NCBI GenBank assembly: GCA_027576995.1
Contig: JANBQC010000555.1
Span: 1-18,770 of the forward strand
Source: Dimargaris cristalligena
Lineage: Eukaryota; Kickxellomycota; Dimargaritomycetes; Dimargaritales; Dimargaritaceae
Length of the DNA stretch: 18,770 bases
Direction: 5' to 3'
Shown here: positions 7,754 to 17,206 of the stretch, piece by piece
Layout of the letters: every line of letters starts with the position of its first letter
Position numbering within the stretch: position 1 is the first letter of the stretch
Made by a program: the position numbers and the translations under genes
The notes under the pieces: generated by a model
Databases searched by the model: none
What the model was told of the DNA's origin: nothing
What the model saw: the letters and a program-made list of their open reading frames with translations, nothing else

Positions 7754-8770
7754 CTACAGTGCCACCATATGTTCTTTTAGCCAATCTCCTACGACTTGAA
7801 GTAGCTGGTCCCGCTCAAACGCTTCTGTAAAGACATGGGTAGTCCTGGGCAAAGTGCGAAGGGCCAGTCGATCTTCAGAAACTTGCCCATTAAGTGAAGT
7901 ACCATTAAGGATTGTATCGTAGTACAGCTGGGCTTCCGACACAGGCACAACATCATCGTCTTCGCCGTGGACCAACAGCACCCGAGAGCGGGTCATATCG
8001 AGGTCCCGCACCGCTCCCATGGCCGTCGCCGACCGTTCGTCCAAATCACGTTGTCGGACAATGTAGGGTCGGTCGCGGTCCGGTCCGTAGTGGGTCCACA
8101 CACATTCCCCCTGTTCCTGGAGGGACCGCTGCTGTTCGGCCGTGAACCGGAGCATCGGGGCCTGGGTCATATCGAACCGGCCCGCCACATCGACCAACAA
8201 CAGGGGTGGTTCACCACCAGCGACGCCGGTGGAAGACAAAGGGGTTGCTGCTATATTCTCCTTCTCCTCCTTCTTCTGCGATCCCCAAAGTCCGTCTAGG
8301 GCGGCGTACTGCACCGCGTACATGAACATGACCGACGCTCCTTTGGAGTGACCCATGAATCCGGCGACCCGATAGCCCAGGTTATGTTGCAAAAAGTGGA
8401 CCACCCGACGAAGGTCCTCGGCCTCTTCCAAGTAGTTGCCGTAACGGGTGTTGCCCGAACTATCCCCATTCCCCCGGAAATCGAAGATACAGGCGTGGTA
8501 AGGCAGGCCCACCGCCAGGGCCCGCACCACCCGGGAGTACCGGGTGTTGAGTAGGCCATGGCAAATGACCAGAATAGGAGGCGCCTGGGCCCGGGTCGCA
8601 GCGGAGGAGGGGGTGGATGCCAATGCCGGGGCCGGGGTCGATGGGGTAGCTAAATGGCCGGCCGACTTGGGTAGAGGTAGGCCCGCCTTGGTAATCACCG
8701 TAGCAGCCAAGTGGTGACCATCGGTGGTTGGAATGTCATAGTCGGTGTAAATGGCTTGGGAAGGACGCAT
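7754..8770 (-). CDS. Alpha/beta hydrolase, GHSKG esterase/lipase type
   Basis: The 338-residue serine hydrolase has the alpha/beta fold order. HG at residues 71-72 is the oxyanion-loop motif, FDFRGNGDSSG lies at 96-106, and the nucleophile elbow GHSKG has Ser142. HGEDDDVVP places the acid at Asp272, and TTHVF places the catalytic His at 312. The GHSKG elbow and the FDFRGNG-DSSG segment resemble a group of plant and fungal esterase/lipase-like proteins of unknown substrate. Two low-complexity insertions, Ala/Pro/Ser-rich at about 32-63 and Lys/Glu/Ser/Thr-rich at about 163-188, lie on surface loops. There is no signal peptide or membrane segment, so it is probably cytosolic. The first codon of the open frame is TTG; the first ATG is two codons later at 8770 and is taken as the start. 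Stop is TAG. Fold and triad are clear; the substrate is unknown. Confidence 0.88.
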   Translation of the reverse strand: MRPSQAIYTDYDIPTTDGHHLAATVITKAGLPLPKSAGHLATPSTPAPALASTPSSAATRAQAPPILVICHGLLNTRYSRVVRALAVGLPYHACIFDFRGNGDSSGNTRYGNYLEEAEDLRRVVHFLQHNLGYRVAGFMGHSKGASVMFMYAVQYAALDGLWGSQKKEEKENIAATPLSSTGVAGGEPPLLLVDVAGRFDMTQAPMLRFTAEQQRSLQEQGECVWTHYGPDRDRPYIVRQRDLDERSATAMGAVRDLDMTRSRVLLVHGEDDDVVPVSEAQLYYDTILNGTSLNGQVSEDRLALRTLPRTTHVFTEAFERDQLLQVVGDWLKEHMVAL

Positions 8771-9700
8771 TGTCAAGGGTGCCGTTCTAAAAAGGGGTAG
8801 GGGGGAGAGGGGTCACAATAATGCCGGACAATAAAGTAAAAAGGGTGAAATAGAGAAACCTCTTCTTAAGCTTAGCGTCGTGTAGTTGATATGTGCTCTT
8901 TACTAAAAGCTTTCGGTTGGGAGGGGGGGTCTTCGCTTTAAATTAATAAATCAATCAATCGACCAAGTTCCCCATAGATAGGGAGGGGGGAGTTTCCCAG
9001 GGGAGCAATAGATAATTATAGCTCAGGTGATATATACACGGAGTATTATAATTAATATTAAATAAACCTGCAAGCTGCCAAGTCATCGTCAATCCATGTC
9101 AGTCATTTCACTGTATGGTCCATGTAATCTACTATAATACGTGATGAATACATCTATTCCTTGCTTAAACTTAATAGACGTAACAGCCCCCCAGTGGATG
9201 AATCAGCAACCCACACGTATTAGCCACAGCATCTGAAAGCCATATTTAGAAGTCATGGAAATTGAGCGTTGTGAGGTAAACGTGGAGGCAAATCAGTCGT
9301 ATTTACAAGCACAGCCATTAAAATGTTATCCCAATTGATTATAAATAACTTTAGAGGAAATGGTTTATTAGTCGCAATTGAATAGCTAGAATATATAATG
9401 TATAATACAAATAAAGGACCTATAGCCACTAATAGTATAATGAAAGATACGATTGGTGTAGTAGAGTCGATGCAATTGGGATAGCGCTTAAAAAAAGCAA
9501 AAGGAGAGAATAGGGTCGTGGAAGAAAGCAGTCGTGAGTCATATAGACCGGAGACGCCACATTAGTGTGGTCCCAGTAAGCCCCGCCACCAGCCAGAGTC
9601 GGTAAGCTAGGCCTTCCAGGTAGTAGTGGATCTCAATGGCGAGTAATTAAGGGGCGGTGGAGTTGGCCGAAGGGGGGGGGGGGTGTCCCCCACATCGAAA
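8771..9700. other. Intergenic region between the hydrolase and the F-box gene
   Basis: It contains the upstream region of the hydrolase gene, pyrimidine-rich on the coding strand just before its ATG (8780-8815), and the 3' UTR of the F-box gene. The middle (about 8940-9500) is AT-rich. No gene or RNA is visible. Confidence 0.45.
9672..9683. repeat. G12 homopolymer
   Basis: Twelve consecutive G on the plus strand, that is C12 on the transcribed product, lie 18-29 bases after the stop codon of the F-box gene. Such a tract is length-unstable and prone to sequencing error. Confidence 0.85.
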
Positions 9701-11716
9701 TTAAACCGCCGCTTGGGTTTCATCCTCCAAGCCAAAGTCCCAGATGCGGATTTTATGATCAATGCCACCACTGATGACGCGTGTGTCGCTGAGGGCCACA
9801 CAATTAACGGGCCCTTCGTGGTCGCGCAAGGTCTGTAGACACTGTCGGCTCTGGGTATCCCATACCTTGATGGTACTATCATGCGAAGCGCTTACAATGC
9901 GAAGGGAATCCAAAGCGACCGACCAAATGCCCTCCGTATGACCAAAGAGGGTATCCAAACATCGACCACTATCTATATCCCATACTTTGAGGGTACTATC
10001 CAGTCCACCCGTGACGAACACGTTGGCCGTAAAGGTGCCTCCCAATGGTCGCGGGACGGTTGCTGATGAAGTCGAGGAGACGGAGGAGGACGCAGTGTGC
10101 CGGGACTCGTGCCCGTCGGCGGCCGTTCCAGTGAAATGGGTGGCACCCGCCGTCGCTCCTAGGTGAGGTGACGACGAGGCGGCCGGTTGCTGTTGCTGAA
10201 GAGAAATGGGCAACTTCCAGGGATGGGTAGCGAGCTGGAAGGTCTGGACGTGCCCCACGTGGCCCACGAACTCGCGAATACACGTGCGAGTATCCAAATT
10301 CCAAAGCCGGATGGTGGTATCGTCCGAACACGACAGCAACTCAGTGGAGCTTAGAATACGCACACCATTGACCCAATCGGTGTGACCGGTCAGTTGGGTG
10401 GTTGCCCCCGACTGGAAATTGAACACACTAATGGTACCATCCACACTACCTGCGGCCAGGAGCGTTTGGTCAAAGTGGAGGCAGTTGACCCCGGAGTCAC
10501 CTACGGGTAAGGTACGGAGACACTGGCCGGACCGGTAGTTCCAAATCTTAACGGTTCCATCCATTGACCCAGATATGAGCTTGACCTGGTCAAACTGTAG
10601 CGCCCGAACACCCCGGGTATGGCCCCGCAGACTCCGAATAAGTGCCCCGGAAGCCGAGTTCCAGATTTTAATGGTTGAATCATACGAGCCCGACATGATG
10701 TACTCGTCGTCGAACTGGAGACATAGTACACCATCGGTATGACCCTCCAGTACCCGCAGACGGTACTGGCCCCGCCGCCAATTGCGCTCCAACTTAAGTC
10801 GCTCGGAGTAGATTAACTTCCAGGGGCGTTTACTGGGGCGCACGACGGAGCTGGGGGAATTGGCGGTGGTGCTCTCTGCCACGGACGTAGTGCACTGGCG
10901 TTTGCTGGGGCGTTCCGGGGAGGTCGTCGTAGAGGGGGGCAGGGGCCCAATGGCGGGTACCCCCGTAGGTGAACATACATTGGAGAATCCAGTCGGGGGC
11001 ACGACCGCTGGTTCAAGGGCCAGGGTAGGGCCATTGCCCATAGTTTCATCGCCGCCCTGGCCAGTCTGGTTGGTTCGAATGAGTTCGTGGTCGGTAACCT
11101 CACAGCGGCGCCGTTTCTTGGCCAGCGGAGGGAGCCCCCAGCCGCAGCTGGTGCATTTACGGTCAATGTGCTGCTCACACATGTGGTGCCAGAGCCGGTC
11201 GTCGTCGGCCATTTCCTGCCAAGTTTTGGACACCTGAGCCGCACGACATAAAGTGGTGGCGTCCAAATAGGACAGGATCTTGAAGGCGACCTGGGGAGGA
11301 GTCAGCGCAATAAAGTCGACCCGTAGCAAAGGCGGCACGGACCGGTGGAGGAACGAGAGTTGGGGGATACAGCACTGGTTGAGAAGGCCGGCCAGGATAA
11401 GGTGCCGGGTAGTTGACGGTGCGGCTCCGAAAGTGGTCCACACTTGTTCAACGGAAGCCCGGGCCGACTCGGGTAGCTTGTGGAGCTGCTTGGACAGCTC
11501 TTGGTAGGTGGCCTCGCTTGCCGCACGATGCTGGGCGGAGACATGCCGGTAGCATTTCACGACCGGGGGGGTTTGGCGGTCGAAATCGGAGAAGATGGCG
11601 GCAATGGAAGTAGCAATGTCATGGCTGTGGGCGGGGGAGGCCGGTGATGGGTAGCTGACGGAGCTAGAATGGGACTCGATGGGGCTGGTTTTGGCACTGG
11701 AGGATGAGGGCCCCAT
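9701..11716 (-). CDS. met30: F-box/WD40 protein, Met30/SconB-like SCF substrate receptor
   Basis: The 671-residue product (from the ATG at 11716) follows the Met30/SconB order. CYRH lies at 55-58, a dimerisation (D) domain with LNQCCIPQLSFL at about 104-133, and an F-box at about 132-186. The family-specific segment MCEQHIDRKCTSCGWGLP follows the F-box. A Ser/Thr/Pro-rich linker (205-296) leads to seven WD blades starting near 323, 363, 403, 442, 483, 590 and 630. In fungi Met30/SconB recruits substrates to SCF via Skp1 and restrains the sulfur-assimilation activator (Met4/CYS3 type); nuclear and cytosolic location is expected. Blade 5 is split by a Gln/Ser/Thr/Ala-rich insertion at about 498-565. 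The open frame extends 9 codons upstream to a TTG, which is not used here. Stop is TAA. No introns are seen. The ortholog call is strong; the target in this organism is inferred. Confidence 0.92.
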   Translation of the reverse strand: MGPSSSSAKTSPIESHSSSVSYPSPASPAHSHDIATSIAAIFSDFDRQTPPVVKCYRHVSAQHRAASEATYQELSKQLHKLPESARASVEQVWTTFGAAPSTTRHLILAGLLNQCCIPQLSFLHRSVPPLLRVDFIALTPPQVAFKILSYLDATTLCRAAQVSKTWQEMADDDRLWHHMCEQHIDRKCTSCGWGLPPLAKKRRRCEVTDHELIRTNQTGQGGDETMGNGPTLALEPAVVPPTGFSNVCSPTGVPAIGPLPPSTTTSPERPSKRQCTTSVAESTTANSPSSVVRPSKRPWKLIYSERLKLERNWRRGQYRLRVLEGHTDGVLCLQFDDEYIMSGSYDSTIKIWNSASGALIRSLRGHTRGVRALQFDQVKLISGSMDGTVKIWNYRSGQCLRTLPVGDSGVNCLHFDQTLLAAGSVDGTISVFNFQSGATTQLTGHTDWVNGVRILSSTELLSCSDDTTIRLWNLDTRTCIREFVGHVGHVQTFQLATHPWKLPISLQQQQPAASSSPHLGATAGATHFTGTAADGHESRHTASSSVSSTSSATVPRPLGGTFTANVFVTGGLDSTLKVWDIDSGRCLDTLFGHTEGIWSVALDSLRIVSASHDSTIKVWDTQSRQCLQTLRDHEGPVNCVALSDTRVISGGIDHKIRIWDFGLEDETQAAV

Positions 11717-11806
11717 GGCGAGGTGGTGGGAGAGGGGGTCCAACCGAAGTTTATGGGTATAGCGAGTTTAAATAGCTCACGAATTTGTGCACCCAACAAT
11801 GAGGGA

Positions 11807-11814
11807 TTTTTATA
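11807..11814 (-). promoter_or_regulatory. Candidate TATA box of the F-box gene
   Basis: The minus strand reads TATAAAAA about 90 bp before the ATG at 11716, next to an oligo-T/A tract (11818-11827). A second TATTTAAA-like motif lies nearer the start (about 11765-11775). Confidence 0.4.
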
Positions 11815-11910
11815 TGCAAAAAAAAAGTGGCAGCGAAGTGGATGGATGACCAAGTCGTAAAGAGGAAGAGGCAATGGACTAGAGGGTTCAATGAGTAGTT
11901 GAGTAGGTTG

Positions 11911-11926
11911 AAGTAAGTAAGTAAGT
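11911..11926. repeat. (AAGT)4 microsatellite, second short copy at 12173-12184
   Basis: Four exact AAGT units are present here, and three more occur about 250 bp to the right. Both lie upstream of the F-box gene. Confidence 0.7.
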
Positions 11927-13942
11927 TGGGAACCGTGGTGGTACAGTAGGAGGAGGAGACGCGCGCGAGGGTCCAGGAGTCAAAAGAGGTGAACTATATA
12001 GGCTGAAACCATGAAAGAGACGGGCACAATCAAATTGGATAGGGGAAAGGAGTTACAAAAGAGCGGGTTGGGGATGGGGTTTTATAGGCCCAACTGGCAT
12101 ATAAATTTAGAAAAGCCTCACGGTCTATTGATTGATTAATCACCCTGGGGGGTGGTGTATATGCATGCATACAAGTAAGTAAGTGGACGAATGGCACTCT
12201 TACTGGCGAGGAAAATTTAGTATGAAAATGACAAGTAATTACTAGTGGGGATGGTGGATTTAGATGGTAAAATGGCCCAAGCATAGCACGCCATTCCCAC
12301 AGGCGCGACTTGATCGGGAAATAGACCCATCACGAGCCAATCCGCGTCGGGCTTTCACCGAGTGGGTCCGGGATGGCGTGCTTGACGACCACTCGCATCC
12401 GTGTGTACAGCACCTTTAGTGCGTTTGAGGAACAAAGGCGTTATATAGTCAATATTTCTTTTCATCCCTTGCCTATATGTATTATCTAATTGGCACTGCT
12501 GGCAATCCTTAAGCACACGGAGAATATGTCCCGGATACCGGGGCTATATTCCCGCACCCCTCCCCTTTCTTACCTTTGAGAGAAATGCCATTAGGTATTA
12601 CTGGCTATCCTGTGTTCAGTTTCGCACCGGGCTAATGCAAAGACCCGCAAGGCTAATACGGGCTTACTCCAGATATATTTCATTAGTTGCTGTGGACCCC
12701 TCCCTACTTGTATATTTGAATATGTTTTATAGTACAGCAACGATGTCATCTGTAATCCATTTTAAGAGACGTGCGCAATTAAAACCCCCCCTCCCCCGTC
12801 AGGATTTTGTGTACTCCCAGGCTAATCAGGGGGTTTGCGACTCGCTGATATATAAGCCCGGGTCTTAGGCATAGTTGTCCATAGTGTAGTAAGCGAAATG
12901 TGAATAGTGAACCTGATGGGGGATTGGTCTTTAGCCTGTAAACCCCGGCTTATCAAACGGATTTGTCATGATATGGTATGGCTCAGCTGGATTTCTATCA
13001 AATCCACTCCACTCCATGATCACGAGGTACCGGTTGTCAGACATCCCCCAGATCGATAACCATCAGCCGGCGCTTTTTCCATACCACCAATCAGTTTCCG
13101 CTGCAACCTAAATGGTTCCCCTCTGCCCAGGTCGGCCGGACCAGTAATCGGCAATGCCAATAAGTCCAAGGCAAACCTAGGGTTTCGATTAAGGCAAGGG
13201 GTGTAGGACGATTATAAAACAGAAATCGACTTTATTCGTCGGAGATTATACCGCCCACCAGGTCCGGATGCCCGCACCGCCTCCCTTAATCAATTGGCAC
13301 ACTGTATAATAAACCTCCGGTCATATATATAAATACACCTAGCGCTGCGGTATTGGACGGGGACGGTACGGTATGGATACTATCGGTAAGGGTACCCGCG
13401 ACATTGGCGGCTTGAAGGGAGGGAGGACTAAAAATAACTATTCATTATAAGGTCCATTTTTTCAGGGATTACGAGCTGTGTAGTCACTTAGAGGGTCCCC
13501 TATCGCTGGGCGGTAATCAATTATTTTTTTCAAACAGTGGTAGCAACGGGTAACCCCCCCCCCACCACATGCCTATAGGTAATAAGTTAGGTCTGAATAA
13601 AGAGCAATATTGAGGTCAGATAATCGAACAGTGCGAAATTATCCATTCGGCAAAGTATTTTCTATTCGGGTGCCGACAAATACAGCAATGTCTAGCGTAC
13701 TTGTGGGTTGAACCAATCACCCAACTATACTCGTGCCAAATGAGGCAAGCCCGACATGATAGCGGACAATCCTCGTCACCAACTCGATTAACCATTCTAC
13801 CGCCACCTACTATAGTGCTTCAGCGGTTTCCTCTTGGTGGAATATGCTGTACAATGAGCTCGACCCATGAGTAGCCGTGGCGCAGAAATAGACACGTTAA
13901 TTACATTGTACGCACCATCGTGGGTACATCTTATCCGACATG

Positions 13943-13965
13943 GTTCAGTTCGAGTCCAACTGAAC
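13943..13965. repeat. Hairpin with 8-bp perfect arms
   Basis: GTTCAGTT (13943-13950) and AACTGAAC (13958-13965) are exact complements around a 7-base loop, CGAGTCC. The loop is not a tRNA T-loop and there is no tRNA around it. There is no T-run, so it is not a Pol III terminator. Confidence 0.5.
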
Positions 13966-15159
13966 GTCGTATGGGGTTGCACTTCTGGCCACACCTGCAG
14001 GCAGCAAACAACCCCTGACGAGATGCCGTCCTTCCCATACAGTTTAGTATCGAACATGCTATAGTTCTTTATTAAATATATTCATTAGTAAATATCAACA
14101 TTATTACCCCCCTCCCCCTGCTCAATTCACCCAATAGGTAAAAAAATAATGATGCTACCACCCTTCTGTAACAGTCGTGAGGCAGAGAGATGGCATTCCT
14201 GGCACTGCAAGTAAGAATGCAGGTGGCTGGGAGGTTCGGACTCAGGGGACACTGAATTGGCGGCTGTCCATTTTAAATAAGTGGGTAGCAAAGGCGGTGG
14301 GAGCATAAATGATAGGGGGAAGATGTGAACCAGAGGGAGAGGGAGCTGCGAAATTGGGCCGACCGGATGCGCTACCGAAGACCCCCTGCCTACTCTGAAC
14401 GTAGTCGAAGAGTACAACAAAAGGTGCTATCAGCCGCATCTACTTGATACGACGGCCTAGTAGTCAATTATCAGTGAGGGCCAGCCGGTCATTCCAGCTA
14501 CTATATAATCTACATCGTTGCGTTCCTCACCCGAAGGCCACCGAAAAATATCCTCCGCCCCCGTTGTCAATTCGCCCCCACTGGTTTATTTAACTCTTAT
14601 TCCGATACTTTTTATCTTCTTTTTCAATAGTGGAAACCATCTGTTGATTGGTAGCATTGGCTGCTAGTTGCAGGTTTGTTTACCTGGCTCTTCACTACGC
14701 AATTCACTTCCCCCCTACTACTATCAATTATTGGTCTTACCACGCATAATAGTGGCCTGCCCCCTCCTCCCGGTTTTTGCTATTCAAATAAGGTAAACTA
14801 CTTATCCCATTGCAAATATTTATTAAATGAAACTGGTTTCCTCAGCCCAAAATGAGCATCTTGTGTATGCCCTGAGCTTTATCTGACCACACGAGGCTGG
14901 TCTAGCGGGGTTTATATACCTTCTTAACTGGGTCGCTTACTAGAACTGCTCAGAACTATTTACCACCCATCGTAAACCTTATTAACTCAAGTTTGGAAAA
15001 TGTGAACTAACATTCGTTTATAATGGTAGACAACCCTCTCTGCCAATCGAACTACCTGAGAGTCTACGAATAACCGCGTACCACTTCATAATAACACTCC
15101 GGCTCTTTTTCCATCACTATCAAGTGTACCCATCTGTGTAAAAGCCCGACGTTTGGGGT

Positions 15160-17013
15160 ATGGCTACTACCGCACTCGCCCGTACACCACCTTCACTACC
15201 TGTTCACTCAACGGCAGGAGTGTCCGCATCCCCCTCTATCTTTCGACCCCTGAACTCCAGTGGTACCCGCCGACTCACCCAATCTACCCGATCGGTTTTC
15301 CAGAACAACCCCCACCTGCCCCTGATTGACTATCCATACCACAATGACCACAACGGCAGTGGCCGTGTATTAAACCGCTGTCATCGTCGATACCAATCGG
15401 ATAGTCGAGAAGAGGCTATGGCCAAAAGGCAGGGCGACCATCATTCCTCCAATGTATCGCCCCTTTCAGCAACTGGCCCAACAGCAACCGCCTCCATCAC
15501 CGCTACAACGAACTCCCCCCTACGGTTTCTCATTACCGACTGTCCCACCCACTCCAACCTGAATCACTACCTTGAGGTTTTCCAGACCGCGGGGGTGACA
15601 GACGTAGTACGGGTGTGTGATTCAGCCACCTACCCGGCGGAAGTATTAGAACGTGCGGGAATTCGCACCCATCACTGGCATTACCCCGATGGGCTACAGT
15701 ACCCACCCAACCGAGTCATCCGGCAGTGGTTCCAGCTTGTCCGAGAGCGGGCACATCAAGCTGCAGAACAGTCATCTACCACTGCCATTCCGTCTACAAC
15801 TGATTCATCACCCCCTCTATCTTCATTGGCATCATCGTCGTCCCTTCCCACTTTAGGAGGTATGACCATTGCAATTCACTGTGTATCCGGCCTGGGCCGG
15901 GCCCCACTACTAGTGACTATGGCCCTGGTGGCCAACGGGATGGCGCCGGCCACCGCCATTGAACTGGTTCGCCGGAAGCGTCGGGGCGCCCTAACGATTG
16001 AGCAGGTGGATTATTTGATGGGCTACGCCGATCGACTCTGCCCCACTCCAGCCCCGACCCCAACCCGAGCTGACTCCGTCCTTGTTGCCTTTGTCAAAGC
16101 CTCGGCTTCGGTGCTTTTGCTGCGCCGGGCCCCCTCTCCACAACCCACCTATCATCCACCAGGGTCGAGGTTGGGGCCATCACTATCGTCGTCATCATCA
16201 TCGTCGCTATCGTCGGCGTCGTTATCATCGCCCCCCATGCCACTCCGGCGGTCACCGGGCATACCCTTCGATCAACCCACTCTCATTGGCTGTCAGCCTT
16301 CTTCGTCAACCACTTCGACGTCCGTCTCCTCTGACGGTTCATATAGTTCCTTGGATGGAAAAACGGACGAAGCTGGCAATGGTGGCTCTAATCTATGGTT
16401 GCCTAAACGTCTCCCGAATCGGGGCTGGTTACGGCGTTGCCAATCCATATACCAAAGACGGACCACGACGGCCCTCCCGAGCCATCCTCCCCCTCCTCCT
16501 CCCATTCCAGCTTATCGCTCACCCCTCACCCCCTCAACGCCTATTTTGGGATCTCCCCCAGTACAGCCCATCACCTCTACCTCTACCACCACTTCACCTT
16601 CTATTTTCACCCCCGGCCCCCTTTCCATTTCGGTCGGACCAGTCAAACCAGACCAACTTCGGCAACGCCCCTCCAGTTCTAGTAGTCACGGGCAATCGGA
16701 TTCCATCATTGGGTCAACAACTCGCGACCCGCCGGGATGGCCTAATCCTGTGGCACCACTCCCCGACTGCGGACCAACGAGGGACAGTAGCTCCGCATGT
16801 AATTTACGGCTACCCCCGTATGATACGGTACCAAAGGTGCTCAGTCATTCTAGGTCCCCCCACTCCTCTTATTTGGTCAAGCCACCGGCTTCGCGGGCTG
16901 GGGTCATTGGTATGGGATCCCCTGAACCCAGTCTCAAATCATCCCGGCCAGGAGCAATTCGACTATTAGTATCCCCTCCTGCATTTTGGTCACGTCTGAC
17001 AGGCAAGATTTAG
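15160..17013 (+). CDS. PRL-type (PTP4A-like) protein tyrosine phosphatase with long Ser/Pro-rich extensions
   Basis: The 617-residue protein has a PRL-like dual-specificity/tyrosine phosphatase core at about 120-292. RFLITDCPT (122-130) matches the PRL N-terminal strand, and VRVCD (150-154) includes Cys153, the equivalent of the redox-partner cysteine of PRLs. WHYPDG (173-178) supplies general acid Asp177. The P-loop HCVSGLGRAP has Cys241 and Arg247. RRKRRGAL (271-278) matches the PRL segment after the P-loop. PRLs are usually about 170 residues with a C-terminal CAAX prenylation box. Here there is a 120-residue N-terminal extension, a roughly 30-residue Ser/Thr/Pro insertion (about 203-232) just before the P-loop, and a 320-residue Ser/Pro-rich tail ending LTGKI with no CAAX. 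Catalytic residues are all present. It is probably cytosolic or cortical; the substrate is unknown. Start is the ATG at 15160, stop TAG. A hidden intron in the low-complexity tail cannot be ruled out. Confidence 0.85.
   Translation: MATTALARTPPSLPVHSTAGVSASPSIFRPLNSSGTRRLTQSTRSVFQNNPHLPLIDYPYHNDHNGSGRVLNRCHRRYQSDSREEAMAKRQGDHHSSNVSPLSATGPTATASITATTNSPLRFLITDCPTHSNLNHYLEVFQTAGVTDVVRVCDSATYPAEVLERAGIRTHHWHYPDGLQYPPNRVIRQWFQLVRERAHQAAEQSSTTAIPSTTDSSPPLSSLASSSSLPTLGGMTIAIHCVSGLGRAPLLVTMALVANGMAPATAIELVRRKRRGALTIEQVDYLMGYADRLCPTPAPTPTRADSVLVAFVKASASVLLLRRAPSPQPTYHPPGSRLGPSLSSSSSSSLSSASLSSPPMPLRRSPGIPFDQPTLIGCQPSSSTTSTSVSSDGSYSSLDGKTDEAGNGGSNLWLPKRLPNRGWLRRCQSIYQRRTTTALPSHPPPPPPIPAYRSPLTPSTPILGSPPVQPITSTSTTTSPSIFTPGPLSISVGPVKPDQLRQRPSSSSSHGQSDSIIGSTTRDPPGWPNPVAPLPDCGPTRDSSSACNLRLPPYDTVPKVLSHSRSPHSSYLVKPPASRAGVIGMGSPEPSLKSSRPGAIRLLVSPPAFWSRLTGKI
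16186..16231 (+). repeat. TCA/TCG trinucleotide repeat encoding poly-Ser
   Basis: An imperfect TCG/TCA/CTA tract within the phosphatase tail encodes the run of serines at residues 343-352. Slippage here would change only serine number, since the unit is three bases. Confidence 0.7.
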
Positions 17014-17206
17014 TTTAGTCAACTTGCAGCTGAATATATCCACACTTAGCTATAACTAAACCACATATGGGTAAACTTTAATACAGCTGTATAGTAATAT
17101 TTTGAATGACACACATATAGGAAAATGATAAATTATTTTTGAAACCAATTTACTAGCCTATTTAGCAGATATCATATTTTGCATTACACAGAGCACCCTT
17201 CACCCA

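Larger units (their letters stand above)
11830..15159. other. Long intergenic region without a recognisable gene
   Basis: About 3.3 kb. Short open frames on both strands (longest 97 codons, 14127-14420 minus) carry no recognisable domain. Simple repeats include (AAGT)4 at 11911-11926, (AAGT)3 at 12173-12184 and C10 at 13554-13563. A hairpin lies at 13943-13965. No tRNA, rRNA or transposon coding remnant is seen. The left end serves as the promoter side of the F-box gene and the right end as the promoter side of the phosphatase gene, with a TATATA near 14911 and a pyrimidine-rich leader near 15100. Confidence 0.4.

Noticed and set aside
11717..11743. Nine extra codons at the start of the F-box protein, and two at the hydrolase (8771-8776)
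   Set aside because: Both extensions begin at TTG. In a eukaryotic gene the first ATG (11716 and 8770) is the likely start.
13941..13970. tRNA T-arm-like sequence (GTTCGAGTCC)
   Set aside because: The pairing arms place CGAGTCC in the loop, not the TTCRANY loop of a tRNA, and no acceptor, D or anticodon arm fits around it.
16082..16969. 295-codon plus-strand frame overlapping the phosphatase tail
   Set aside because: It is a shadow in another phase of Ser/Pro-rich, low-complexity coding sequence, with no domain of its own.
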